Below, one piece after another: positions 17,187-24,786 of a stretch of DNA of 64,000 nt; the stretch's first letter is position 1, and every line of letters starts with the position of its first letter. The DNA is from Flavobacterium fluvii (lineage in GTDB: Bacteria > Bacteroidota > Bacteroidia > Flavobacteriales > Flavobacteriaceae): assembly GCF_900129545.1 (NCBI RefSeq), contig NZ_FQWB01000001.1:992001-1056000 (forward strand), given 5' to 3'. A model generated the notes under the pieces. It had not been told where the DNA came from, did no database searches, and saw only the letters and a list, made by a program, of their open reading frames with translations. Position numbers and translations under genes: made by a program.

Positions 17187-18170
17187 TTCAGAAATGTCCT
17201 TGATGTACTGATGAATGTCCAGGAATTCCGTTTGTAAAGTGGTTTTTATTTTTTCATTCGAATACCAGCTTTCGGTATATGAAGCTCTGGCAGTTGCTCG
17301 ATCCAGCTTTCTTTTTTGTCCCAAAACATTCGACACCAACCAATCGATTTTATAGGCTAAAGTAACCATAAATGGGCTTGCGTGCATATAAGGTCTTTTT
17401 GTTTTCAAGGAATCTGCGATGGTATTCAACAAGTCTTGAAAGGCGATATTTTCGGAAACGAGCGTAAATCTATCGTTTGAATATTCGTTTTTCATCAATT
17501 TTGCGGCAATTTCAACCACGTCGGGAACTGCAATGAATCCTGTAATTCCTTTGGTGTAAAAAGGCAGACCCTTGGCTACTTTTTTGAAAAGCAATCCGCT
17601 TCCTTGTTCCCAAAAACCAGGTCCAATAATGACTCCCGGATTTACAATTACCGTTTCCAAACCTTCTTGTTGGCCACGCCAAATCTCCATTTCGGCGCCG
17701 TATTTAGAGATGGCATAATCGCTATGGGGTTTTTCTGGATTCCATTCGGCTTCTTCGGTGATGATTTTTTCGTTTTCTTTCAAGTCGCCAAGTGCTGAAA
17801 TCGAACTCACGAAACATAATTTTTTCACCGCATTGGCAATGCAGAAATTGACGATGTTCGCCGTCCCTTCGATATTGGTTTTTCGAAGTAAATCCTCGTC
17901 TTTTGGGTCAAAAGAGATTAATGCGGCGCAATGATAAACGTATTCTATGTTTTCGAAAGCAATTTCTAAAGACGGAACATCAATGATATCGGCTTGAATC
18001 CAATTTATTTTTTCGAATAAAGCTTCTTTTTTGTAAAGTGAGAATAGGCTTTTTGTTTTTTGAATGGATTTTGGATTTCGATAAATGGCACGAACACTTT
18101 CTCCATTTTCAATTAAATGAAGTAATAAATGTGCGCCGACCAAACCTGTTCCTCCCGTGACTAAAACCAT
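17181..18170 (-). CDS. NAD-dependent epimerase/dehydratase family protein
   Basis: 329 residues, extended SDR type. The Rossmann motif TGGTGLVGAHL at residue 5, the YxxxK catalytic pair (DYAISKYGAE) and the preceding Ser (VSSISALG) are present. It resembles dihydroflavonol-4-reductase-like proteins, and the substrate cannot be told. Its stop lies inside the end of the convergent DUF4296 gene. Confidence 0.88.
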   Translation of the reverse strand: MVLVTGGTGLVGAHLLLHLIENGESVRAIYRNPKSIQKTKSLFSLYKKEALFEKINWIQADIIDVPSLEIAFENIEYVYHCAALISFDPKDEDLLRKTNIEGTANIVNFCIANAVKKLCFVSSISALGDLKENEKIITEEAEWNPEKPHSDYAISKYGAEMEIWRGQQEGLETVIVNPGVIIGPGFWEQGSGLLFKKVAKGLPFYTKGITGFIAVPDVVEIAAKLMKNEYSNDRFTLVSENIAFQDLLNTIADSLKTKRPYMHASPFMVTLAYKIDWLVSNVLGQKRKLDRATARASYTESWYSNEKIKTTLQTEFLDIHQYIKDISEL

Positions 18171-18173
18171 CTT

Positions 18174-18204
18174 GCGAATTTACGAATTACGAGTTACGAA
18201 TTGC
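18174..18204. repeat. TACGAATTACGA-type short repeat
   Basis: Tandem ACGAATTACGAGTTACGAAT units lie between the epimerase and tyrS genes. It is a low-complexity spacer repeat. Confidence 0.45.
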
Positions 18205-18220
18205 GATTTTTGTTTTACAA

Positions 18221-18255
18221 ATTGGAATTGCCATTCAAATTGCCATTGTCATTGG
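18221..18255. repeat. ATTGCCATT-type repeat overlapping the tyrS promoter
   Basis: ATTGGAATTGCCATTCAAAT followed by a second TTGCCATTGTCATT unit. It is related to 11641-11810, and its TTG at 18246 serves as the presumed -33 element. Confidence 0.45.
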
Positions 18256-18275
18256 TTTTTGAATTGTTATCTTTG
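18246..18275 (+). promoter_or_regulatory. tyrS promoter (TTG-N19-TATCTTTG)
   Basis: TTG at 18246-18248 and TATCTTTG at 18268-18275 match the Bacteroidota promoter at a 19-bp spacing. The transcript would then have a leader of about 45 nt. Confidence 0.65.
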
Positions 18276-18277
18276 CG

Positions 18278-18310
18278 CACACGAAGCCTAAAAGGCTGAA
18301 CTGACGAAAG
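18278..18310. repeat. Dispersed repeat in the tyrS leader
   Basis: It includes an AGCCT/AGGCT hairpin and GAACTGACGAAAG. The reverse complement aligns with the CTTCGYCAGTTCG family at 4292-4319 and 48148-48177. Confidence 0.4.
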
Positions 18311-18327
18311 TAAATTGATTAAAAAAG

Positions 18328-19620
18328 ATGAAAAATTTTATTGAAGAAGTAACTTGGAGAGGAATGCTCCACGATGTTATGCCAGGCACCGAAGAACATT
18401 TGATGGAACAAATGCGTGTGGCATATGTGGGGATTGACCCAACTGCAGATTCATTGCATATAGGACATTTGGTTGGCGTGATGTTGTTGAAACATTTTCA
18501 GTTGTCTGGGCACAAACCTTTGGCATTGGTTGGAGGAGCAACAGGGATGATTGGTGATCCGTCAGGAAAATCGAATGAAAGAAATTTGTTGGATGAAGCC
18601 ACTTTGCGTCACAATCAAGAAGCCATAAAAGGACAATTGTCCCGTTTTCTGGATTTTACTTCAGCTGCGCCAAACGCTGCGGAGTTGGTAAATAATTACG
18701 ATTGGATGAAGAATTTTTCTTTTTTGGAATTCATTCGTGATGTGGGCAAGCATATTACCGTAAATTACATGATGGCGAAAGATTCCGTAAAAAAACGTTT
18801 GTCGTCTGAAGCAGCCGAAGGAATGTCTTTCACAGAGTTTACCTATCAATTGGTTCAAGGATACGACTTTTTGCATTTGTACAGAGATAAAAAATGTACG
18901 CTTCAGATGGGTGGAAGCGACCAATGGGGAAACATCACAACGGGAACCGAATTGGTGCGAAGAATTGCCGGCGGAAAAGCCTATGCATTGACTTGTCCGT
19001 TGATTACCAAAGCCGATGGAACAAAATTTGGAAAATCGGAAGGTGGGAATATTTGGTTGGATGCTGCCAGGACTTCTCCTTATAAATTCTACCAATATTG
19101 GTTGAACACTTCCGATGTGGATGCTGAAAAATACATTAAAATTTTCACATTTTTATCGAATTCAGCAATCGAAGATTTAACTGAAAAACATAGAGAAGCA
19201 CCGCATTTGCGTTTGTTGCAAAAACGATTGGCAGAAGAAATTACCGTTATGGTACATTCTGCGGAAGATTTGGAAAATGCCATAAAAGCATCAGGAATTC
19301 TTTTTGGAAATGCCACGGCAGAAGATCTGAAACAATTGGACGAAGCTACTTTCTTGGAAGTTTTTGATGGAGTTCCCCAAGCTGAAATTGCAAGAACCGA
19401 AATTGAAACAGGAATCAATATTGTTGCTGTTTTAAACGAAAAAACAGGATTTTTTAAATCGAATGGTGAAGCAAGACGTGCGCTGACTGCCAATTCTATT
19501 TCGGTAAACAAAGAAAAAATAACGGAGGAATTTGTACTTTCAACCAAAGATTTAATCAACAACCAATTCGTTTTGTTGCAAAGCGGAAAGAAAAATTATT
19601 TTGTGATTAGAGTTAAATAA
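18328..19620 (+). CDS. tyrS: Tyrosyl-tRNA synthetase
   Basis: 430 residues, class I synthetase that charges tRNA-Tyr. HIGH (SLHIGHLVG, residues about 46-51) and the KFGKS loop (KFGKSEGGN, about 235) are intact, and the C-terminal S4-like RNA-binding domain is present ([16 protein letters not shown]). Its last 8 bp overlap the end of the convergent LuxE-like gene. Confidence 0.97.
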   Translation: MKNFIEEVTWRGMLHDVMPGTEEHLMEQMRVAYVGIDPTADSLHIGHLVGVMLLKHFQLSGHKPLALVGGATGMIGDPSGKSNERNLLDEATLRHNQEAIKGQLSRFLDFTSAAPNAAELVNNYDWMKNFSFLEFIRDVGKHITVNYMMAKDSVKKRLSSEAAEGMSFTEFTYQLVQGYDFLHLYRDKKCTLQMGGSDQWGNITTGTELVRRIAGGKAYALTCPLITKADGTKFGKSEGGNIWLDAARTSPYKFYQYWLNTSDVDAEKYIKIFTFLSNSAIEDLTEKHREAPHLRLLQKRLAEEITVMVHSAEDLENAIKASGILFGNATAEDLKQLDEATFLEVFDGVPQAEIARTEIETGINIVAVLNEKTGFFKSNGEARRALTANSISVNKEKITEEFVLSTKDLINNQFVLLQSGKKNYFVIRVK

Positions 19621-20593
19621 CCATCAAATTACAACCTCGAATATCAGAATTATCAAAACGTCCCAATACCTCGAAAGAGTTGTTGGGATTTTTTTTGCCC
19701 AAATCTTGCGTGGCGATAAACGAACAAGAATTAATGTTGGCCAAGTCAATCACGTTGATTCCGCCTGTTTTGCCGTTAGAAACATAAGTCAAGGCGTCTT
19801 CGGTATCGCGAACGAGGATTTGCATCCATGAAGGGCATTCAAACACGCCATTTCCCAGCGAATAAGCTTGGGATAGTAATTCGGTCATTCCATATTCAGA
19901 ATGAATCGCCGTGACGCCAAAACCCAGGCAAAGTTGTTCGTGAAGTTCTTCGCGAATCATTTCCTTGCGTTGGCCTTTCATTCCGCCCGTTTCCATTATG
20001 ATGGTGTTTTGCAATTGAAACTTTTGCTTTTCGATTAAATCCAGCAAAGCATAAGTAACACCAATCAAAATCACGTTTTGTCCTGAATTGTCCAAGCGTG
20101 TCAATTTTTCGATGAGTTCTTCGTGGTTGTGGAGATAAAATCCACTTTCGGGATTATTGGTCATTTGTATTAGATCTTCTACCATGTAAATAAGCGAAGA
20201 ACCTTCTCTTTCCAAATAAGATGGAAGCAAAGCCAAAACCACATAATCCTCGATATTGCCATAGAATTGGGAAAATCCTTTTCGATAACTTTCTTCGTAT
20301 AAAGATATATCGGTAACAAGATGCTTGCTGGTCGCCATTCCAGTCGTTCCGCTGCTGGTAAAGGTTTCTTCGGCTACATTGGTACTAGAAACTACAGTAT
20401 GGCTTTTAAAAAATTGGATTGGCAAAAACGGAATTTGCTCCAATGATTTTACCCTTTGAACATCGGTTTTCAAAAAATCGCAAAATTCTCGATAAACCAA
20501 GTTGTTTTCGTATTGAAAGCGAAACACTTTGAGTGCTGCTTTTTCAAATTGTTTTTGGTTTGAAATGGTAAATATGTCTGGAGTTGAAATCAA
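19613..20593 (-). CDS. LuxE/PaaK-like acyl-activating protein
   Basis: 326 residues. The adenylate-forming pattern LuxE/PaaK is seen: [14 protein letters not shown] (phosphate-binding loop), [25 protein letters not shown] and a C-terminal [16 protein letters not shown]. LuxE enzymes activate fatty acids to acyl-protein. Many Bacteroidota carry a lone gene of this type, possibly for surface polysaccharide or lipid modification. No luxC or luxD is near. Substrate unknown. Confidence 0.85.
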   Translation of the reverse strand: MISTPDIFTISNQKQFEKAALKVFRFQYENNLVYREFCDFLKTDVQRVKSLEQIPFLPIQFFKSHTVVSSTNVAEETFTSSGTTGMATSKHLVTDISLYEESYRKGFSQFYGNIEDYVVLALLPSYLEREGSSLIYMVEDLIQMTNNPESGFYLHNHEELIEKLTRLDNSGQNVILIGVTYALLDLIEKQKFQLQNTIIMETGGMKGQRKEMIREELHEQLCLGFGVTAIHSEYGMTELLSQAYSLGNGVFECPSWMQILVRDTEDALTYVSNGKTGGINVIDLANINSCSFIATQDLGKKNPNNSFEVLGRFDNSDIRGCNLMVI

Positions 20594-20620
20594 GATTTTT
20601 TTTGCAAAAGTAATTAAATA

Positions 20621-20651
20621 AAAAAAACTCCAACTTGTGATTGGAGTTTTT
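20621..20651 (-). terminator. Terminator of the 20672 gene
   Basis: ACTCCAA (20627-20633) and TTGGAGT (20641-20647) form a stem with A/T runs on both sides. Confidence 0.75.
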
Positions 20652-20671
20652 AAGATATAAGAAGAAATTAA

Positions 20672-21601
20672 TTATTGGATAATTAATTTTTTGGTGTCTG
20701 TTTTTCCGTCTTCAGTGATTTTTACGATGTAAGAACCGCTTGTCAAGCTCGAAACATTTACGGCATTGTTTGATGTTTTGGCATTCAAGACCTGTTTTCC
20801 CAACAAATCATAAACTGAAACAGATTTTACATCGCTGCTGTTGGAAGTAATGTACAAAGTTCCTTTAGAAACAGGATTTGGATACATATTCAAGCCTGAA
20901 ATAGTGTTTTGCTTAACACCCAAGACTGTAGTAATCACTATCCTAAATTCATCGATAGCAAACAATCCATTAGGGTTACCAGCGTCAATATTATCTACCC
21001 ATTTAATCCATAAATTTCCACCGTTTGGCCAATTTAAACCTGAAATTGTATTTGACATATTGGTGTAATTGACAGACAAATTTCCGTTGACTGCTGTGTT
21101 AGTAACTGCTGTGGTTAATTTTTCGTTTAAATTCAAAGTGGTTACAGCAGTCCAAGTTCCTGTGCTTAAACTTGTGGCGTCTAAACTATAGTAAAATGCC
21201 ACTGCCTCGTTTGTAGGATTAGTACTGGATCTCCACTGCTCCATTCTGGATGTGATGGCTATTTTTGTAGCTACACTGCCTGTATTGTTTTGAAAAACAG
21301 CTCCTAAAACCGGGGTGGTTGTTCCCTCTGCCAGTGTTCCAAAAGCTCTGTCGACGTCTCCAGATGTTAGGCCAACATTGTAAACATTTCCAGTGCTTGT
21401 CGAGCCATCATTTAATGCCATTGTTAATGACGATCCATTAGCGTTAATGGCAGTCCAGCCAGGAAGAAAACCTAATAGATTACCCATTCCGTCGAAATTC
21501 TCATCATAAGATACGCCAGCTGCAACAAGACTGATTGGTGGTGTTTGTCCAAAAGACAAAGTGGTAAATAAAATAATTGATAAAGTGTAAAGTTTTTTCA
21601 T
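20672..21601 (-). CDS. T9SS type A sorting-domain secreted protein
   Basis: 309 residues. A signal peptide (LSIILFTTLSFGQ, cut about residue 18) is followed by a beta-rich body with ENFDGMGNLLGFLPGWTA, of a type often found at the start of surface proteins. The C-terminal domain begins at GLNMYPNPVSKGTLYITS and ends DTKKLIIQ, the type A sorting signal for export and anchoring by the type IX system. There is no catalytic motif. Its paralogue at 21797 has a near-identical sorting domain, but the bodies differ. Confidence 0.9.
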   Translation of the reverse strand: MKKLYTLSIILFTTLSFGQTPPISLVAAGVSYDENFDGMGNLLGFLPGWTAINANGSSLTMALNDGSTSTGNVYNVGLTSGDVDRAFGTLAEGTTTPVLGAVFQNNTGSVATKIAITSRMEQWRSSTNPTNEAVAFYYSLDATSLSTGTWTAVTTLNLNEKLTTAVTNTAVNGNLSVNYTNMSNTISGLNWPNGGNLWIKWVDNIDAGNPNGLFAIDEFRIVITTVLGVKQNTISGLNMYPNPVSKGTLYITSNSSDVKSVSVYDLLGKQVLNAKTSNNAVNVSSLTSGSYIVKITEDGKTDTKKLIIQ

Positions 21602-21744
21602 ATCAGGGAGTTTTAGAATTAAAATGTAAATATAGTAAGTATTTTCTTTTCAAAAACATAAAAATTTAGATTTTTGTTTTTTTGGAGATTATTAATTCTT
21701 TGATAGTAATAGTGTTATGTTTGTTTTTTCTGTCGATTTAAATA

Positions 21745-21778
21745 GAAAAAAACTCCAATTTTGCGATTGGAGCTTTTA
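21745..21778 (-). terminator. Terminator of the 21797 gene
   Basis: CTCCAAT (21754-21760) and ATTGGAG (21767-21773) form a stem. It resembles the terminator at 20621, which suggests the two genes arose by duplication with their 3' ends. Confidence 0.7.
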
Positions 21779-21796
21779 AAATACAGGATGAAATAA

Positions 21797-22741
21797 CTAT
21801 TCAATAATTAGTTTTTTGGTATCTGTTTTGCCTTCTTCGGTGATTTTAATGATGTAAACACCGCCTTTTAAAGTGGAGACATTTACCGTATTGCTTGAAG
21901 TTTTTGTGTTTAATACTTGTTTGCCCAACACATCAAAGATGGCTACGGATTTAGCCGAATCACTGTTGGAAGTAATGTATAAAGTGCCTTTGGTTACCGG
22001 GTTTGGATAAACGCTTAATCCAGCAATTGTGTTGAATTTATTGTTTGCCAAAACATCTGCAAATGTTGTTGAAATTCTTAAATTATCCACTTCCGCAGAG
22101 CCAGTTTCAGTTGTGCTGTCTTGTCTTAAAAAGAAACTTGCAATTTGTGTTAAGTCAGTGCCAGTGTGAGTGTCGGTTAATAATGGGGTTGCTTCGTCGC
22201 TAGAAGTAGGGTTAACCCACAATTTTGTAACATCATCGGCAGCCGAAGCAGTGTTGAAAGTATAAGAAATTATTATGCTGTAACTTGTTCCAGTGTTGTA
22301 AGTGCTAGTTGTGTAAGTTGTAAGTAATCCTGTTCCTGTTCTAGTTTCTATTCCTAAATTATAGGTGTTGTCATCTATCCTTTTTGCCCATAAAGTTCCG
22401 CCAAAAGTTGTGCTGTTTTGTGCAAAACCTGCAAGATATCCGCCATTTGCATCTGTAACTCCAGCCATAGAGGTTATTTTTAAATCAAGTTTAAAATAAA
22501 TAGTGCCAGTTGTTTGTGTATTAATTAATACTTGTGCGTCTGTTCCTCCGCCTGCAAAAGTTACTTTTGAGCCATCTAAAAGAATGTGGTCTGATGGAGA
22601 AGCAGTTCCTACTGCAGACCAAGGGGAAGTTTCATGTAAATTGCCACTCGCATAACTAAATGTGTCAGAGAAAGGCAATGATGTTTGCCCAAACGATAAG
22701 GAAGCCGATAAAATAAAAAAGAAAGTGTAAAGTTTTTTCAT
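21797..22741 (-). CDS. T9SS type A sorting-domain secreted protein, paralogue
   Basis: 314 residues. The signal peptide FFFILSASLSFGQ is followed by a beta-rich domain (LPFSDTFSYASGNLHETSPW, AEVDNLRISTTFADV) of a kind seen in laminin-G-like or jelly-roll folds, with no active-site motif I can name. The C-terminal domain (GLSVYPNPVTKGTLYITS to DTKKLIIE) is close to that of the 20672 protein. The -7 box TATATTTG sits before the ATG. Confidence 0.9.
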   Translation of the reverse strand: MKKLYTFFFILSASLSFGQTSLPFSDTFSYASGNLHETSPWSAVGTASPSDHILLDGSKVTFAGGGTDAQVLINTQTTGTIYFKLDLKITSMAGVTDANGGYLAGFAQNSTTFGGTLWAKRIDDNTYNLGIETRTGTGLLTTYTTSTYNTGTSYSIIISYTFNTASAADDVTKLWVNPTSSDEATPLLTDTHTGTDLTQIASFFLRQDSTTETGSAEVDNLRISTTFADVLANNKFNTIAGLSVYPNPVTKGTLYITSNSDSAKSVAIFDVLGKQVLNTKTSSNTVNVSTLKGGVYIIKITEEGKTDTKKLIIE

Positions 22742-22844
22742 AATTCAAGGGTTTAAGTTCCTTACAAATATAGCAAGAATTTTTCCCTGAAAGAAAAAAA
22801 CAATATGAATAAACCATTAAATTAAGAAAAAATCCGAGATTCTT

Positions 22845-23183
22845 CTATTTTACGATAAGTTTTCTGGTGGCTGTGGCTTCTCCTTCGTTTATCTTGATGA
22901 TATAGACACCTGGAGACAGGCTGGAAACGCCAAGTTCTCTCGAACTAAGGGTTGTTTGAAGTACTTTTTTGCCTAAAACATCAAAAATAATGATGTCTTT
23001 GTCCAAGTCGTTTTTTGAAGTAATATATACTTTGCCATTGCTCACGGGGTTTGGGTACAAGTTCAGTCCTTCAATGGAAGCTGATTCTTGAACTTTGGAT
23101 TGTTGCTTTGACTCTTGGGCAGAAAGGCCAAGAGTAAAGAAAAAAACCAGTAAAGTGGCAATATAAAAGTAATTTTTCGTCAT
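22845..23183 (-). CDS. Small exported protein made almost only of a T9SS sorting domain
   Basis: 112 residues from the ATG at 23183, where MTKNYFYIATLLVFFFTLGLS is a good signal peptide (a longer upstream in-frame start is less credible). After about 20 residues of linker (QESKQQSKVQES) the type A sorting domain begins at SIEGLNLYPNPVSNGKVYIT and ends TRKLIVK. No cargo domain is left. It could be a decayed gene or a stand-alone sorting-domain protein. It lies beside two sorting-domain genes on the same strand. Confidence 0.8.
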   Translation of the reverse strand: MTKNYFYIATLLVFFFTLGLSAQESKQQSKVQESASIEGLNLYPNPVSNGKVYITSKNDLDKDIIIFDVLGKKVLQTTLSSRELGVSSLSPGVYIIKINEGEATATRKLIVK

Positions 23184-23335
23184 GGGTTCAATTTGGAATA
23201 GTAAAGGTATTAAAAAAGTTTTCAAATAGTATACCAAAGTGGATAAAAATACGTTACGGAAGCTTTTTTAGGGAATAATTAACTAAATCAATAGGATTTG
23301 GAAGTGATTGAAGCTTTGTCTTTTAAGTCATAAAC

Positions 23336-23370
23336 AAAAAAACATCCCGGGATTTCCGGGATGCTTTTTT
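23336..23370 (-). terminator. Terminator of the beta-helix lipoprotein gene
   Basis: CATCCCGG (23343-23350) and CCGGGATG (23356-23363) with an A run before and T run after. Confidence 0.8.
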
Positions 23371-23394
23371 GTTTATGTGTACTGAAATTTGTTT

Positions 23395-24606
23395 TTACAA
23401 ATTACCCAACAAATTTACTCCGTCAACAATTGCCCAAGCTCCTGGAGTCAATGCTGCTCCAGTTGCTGTTGTGCTGGTTGTAAAGTTTCCAGTTGGGAAA
23501 GCTATCGTGAAACCAGTTGCTCCAGCACCAGTTTGAGGTGTGCTGTCGCCAATTTTAACATTCAACAGTTTTATTTTTCCGCCAGTAACTTGGTTTGTGT
23601 TTGTGGTAGCTTCTTGAATTCTTACAGCAACGGCATTTATTGTTGTAGCTCCTGAAATTGCAGTATTTGTGTATCCTGAAATTACAATGTTGGAATATTC
23701 TCCGTTTCCTTCTTTTTTGAATTGGATAGCATCAATTTCAAGTGGATTTCCAGCTTCAGTTGCTGTATTGGCAGCTCTTCTTAATGTAATGTTGGATACT
23801 TTTGGAAAGAAAGCATTGTTTACACTTTTTGCTTCAATTTCCATTCCGAAATTTCCAGCTCCTGTTTGGTAAGCATACCAGTTGGTATTGGCTTGACCTT
23901 GCCATCCATCTTGCCAGTCAAAAGAGTCATCCGTGTTTCCGTAAGAAATCAAGTTTTTGGCACTCACGGTTCCTCCGTAAAATTCGAAACCATCATCAGC
24001 TCCTTTGTAAGCTACAAGATTTTCCAAGACTGTTCCTGATCCTACTGCATAGAATGAAAATCCATTCATTTCAGAGTTTCCGTCCAAGATTTTCTTTCCG
24101 GCATATTCCACACGAACGTATTTTAAGCTTCCGCTACTGTGTGCAGCATTGGTTCCTCCGTAAATAATGTTTGTTCCGTCTTCTGAAGTGGCTGTGGTAA
24201 TTGGAGTTCCGTCAGCAGTTTTTCCAGACACGATTGGAGCATCTCCAAAAATTATTATTCCACCCCAAGATCCTGCAGTTTTTGATTTTTCAGTGAATAC
24301 AACTGGTTCAGCAGCTGTTCCAGCGATGTTTAACAATCCACCTTTTTCTACCAATAAGGCATCCGTACCATTGGTAACATCTGCAGTGATGACAGAACCT
24401 GCTTCGAAAGTTAATGTTGCTCCGCTTTTTACTCTAACGGTTCCGCTTATAGTGTAAGTACCTTTGATAAACGTTTTAGAAGCCGTTACATCTCCTGTTA
24501 TTTCTCCCGTTCCTAATGCTGGAGGCGTTACTACGTCGTTGTCACTTGATGAACAACCGGTAAAAACCAATGATAAGAAGGCGATACTGAATACTAATTT
24601 TTTCAT
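23395..24606 (-). CDS. Beta-helix outer-surface lipoprotein
   Basis: 403 residues. The signal peptide ends FTGC (lipidated Cys 18), and the following SSSDND is an acidic +2 segment like the Bacteroidota surface-export signal. The body repeats short beta turns (GTVRVKSGATLTFEAGSVI, EKGGLLNIAGTAAEPVVFTE, GTVLENLVAYKGADDGFEFYGGTV, GNTDDSFDWQDGW), typical of a right-handed parallel beta-helix. No catalytic motif is evident. It follows the TonB receptor on the same strand, but each gene has its own terminator and likely promoter. The tandem 11-bp units upstream (24664-24707) suggest PhoB control. Confidence 0.85.
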   Translation of the reverse strand: MKKLVFSIAFLSLVFTGCSSSDNDVVTPPALGTGEITGDVTASKTFIKGTYTISGTVRVKSGATLTFEAGSVITADVTNGTDALLVEKGGLLNIAGTAAEPVVFTEKSKTAGSWGGIIIFGDAPIVSGKTADGTPITTATSEDGTNIIYGGTNAAHSSGSLKYVRVEYAGKKILDGNSEMNGFSFYAVGSGTVLENLVAYKGADDGFEFYGGTVSAKNLISYGNTDDSFDWQDGWQGQANTNWYAYQTGAGNFGMEIEAKSVNNAFFPKVSNITLRRAANTATEAGNPLEIDAIQFKKEGNGEYSNIVISGYTNTAISGATTINAVAVRIQEATTNTNQVTGGKIKLLNVKIGDSTPQTGAGATGFTIAFPTGNFTTSTTATGAALTPGAWAIVDGVNLLGNL

Positions 24607-24651
24607 TTTTAGTGAGTTTTAATTTTGTTTTTTTTGTTTAATTATTTATTC

Positions 24652-24707
24652 CAAAAGTAGTTTTGATATTCCTGAATTTAGTTAGCAAATTGTTACTAAA
24701 GCATTAT
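24652..24707 (-). promoter_or_regulatory. Candidate PhoB box of the lipoprotein gene
   Basis: On the minus strand the -7 box TACTTTTG (24659-24652) is preceded by 4 bp and then 11-bp units at 24664-24674, 24675-24685, 24686-24696 and 24697-24707. Three begin CTAACT, GTAACA and ATAATG. The proximal unit is degenerate. Confidence 0.45.
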
Positions 24708-24750
24708 ATAACAGTGAATTTCATGTAAATTTTATGTTATGAAAAGGCAT

Positions 24751-24778
24751 AAAAAAAAGAGCTGAATAAGCTCTTTTT
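24751..24778 (-). terminator. Terminator of the TonB receptor gene
   Basis: AAGAGCT (24757-24763) and AGCTCTT (24769-24775) with an A run upstream, read on the minus strand. Confidence 0.75.
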
Positions 24779-24786
24779 GATATTGT

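Noticed and set aside
22742..22844. PhoB control of the T9SS genes
   Set aside because: The -7 box TATATTTG is present, but the 11-bp units upstream lack TAAC in phase.
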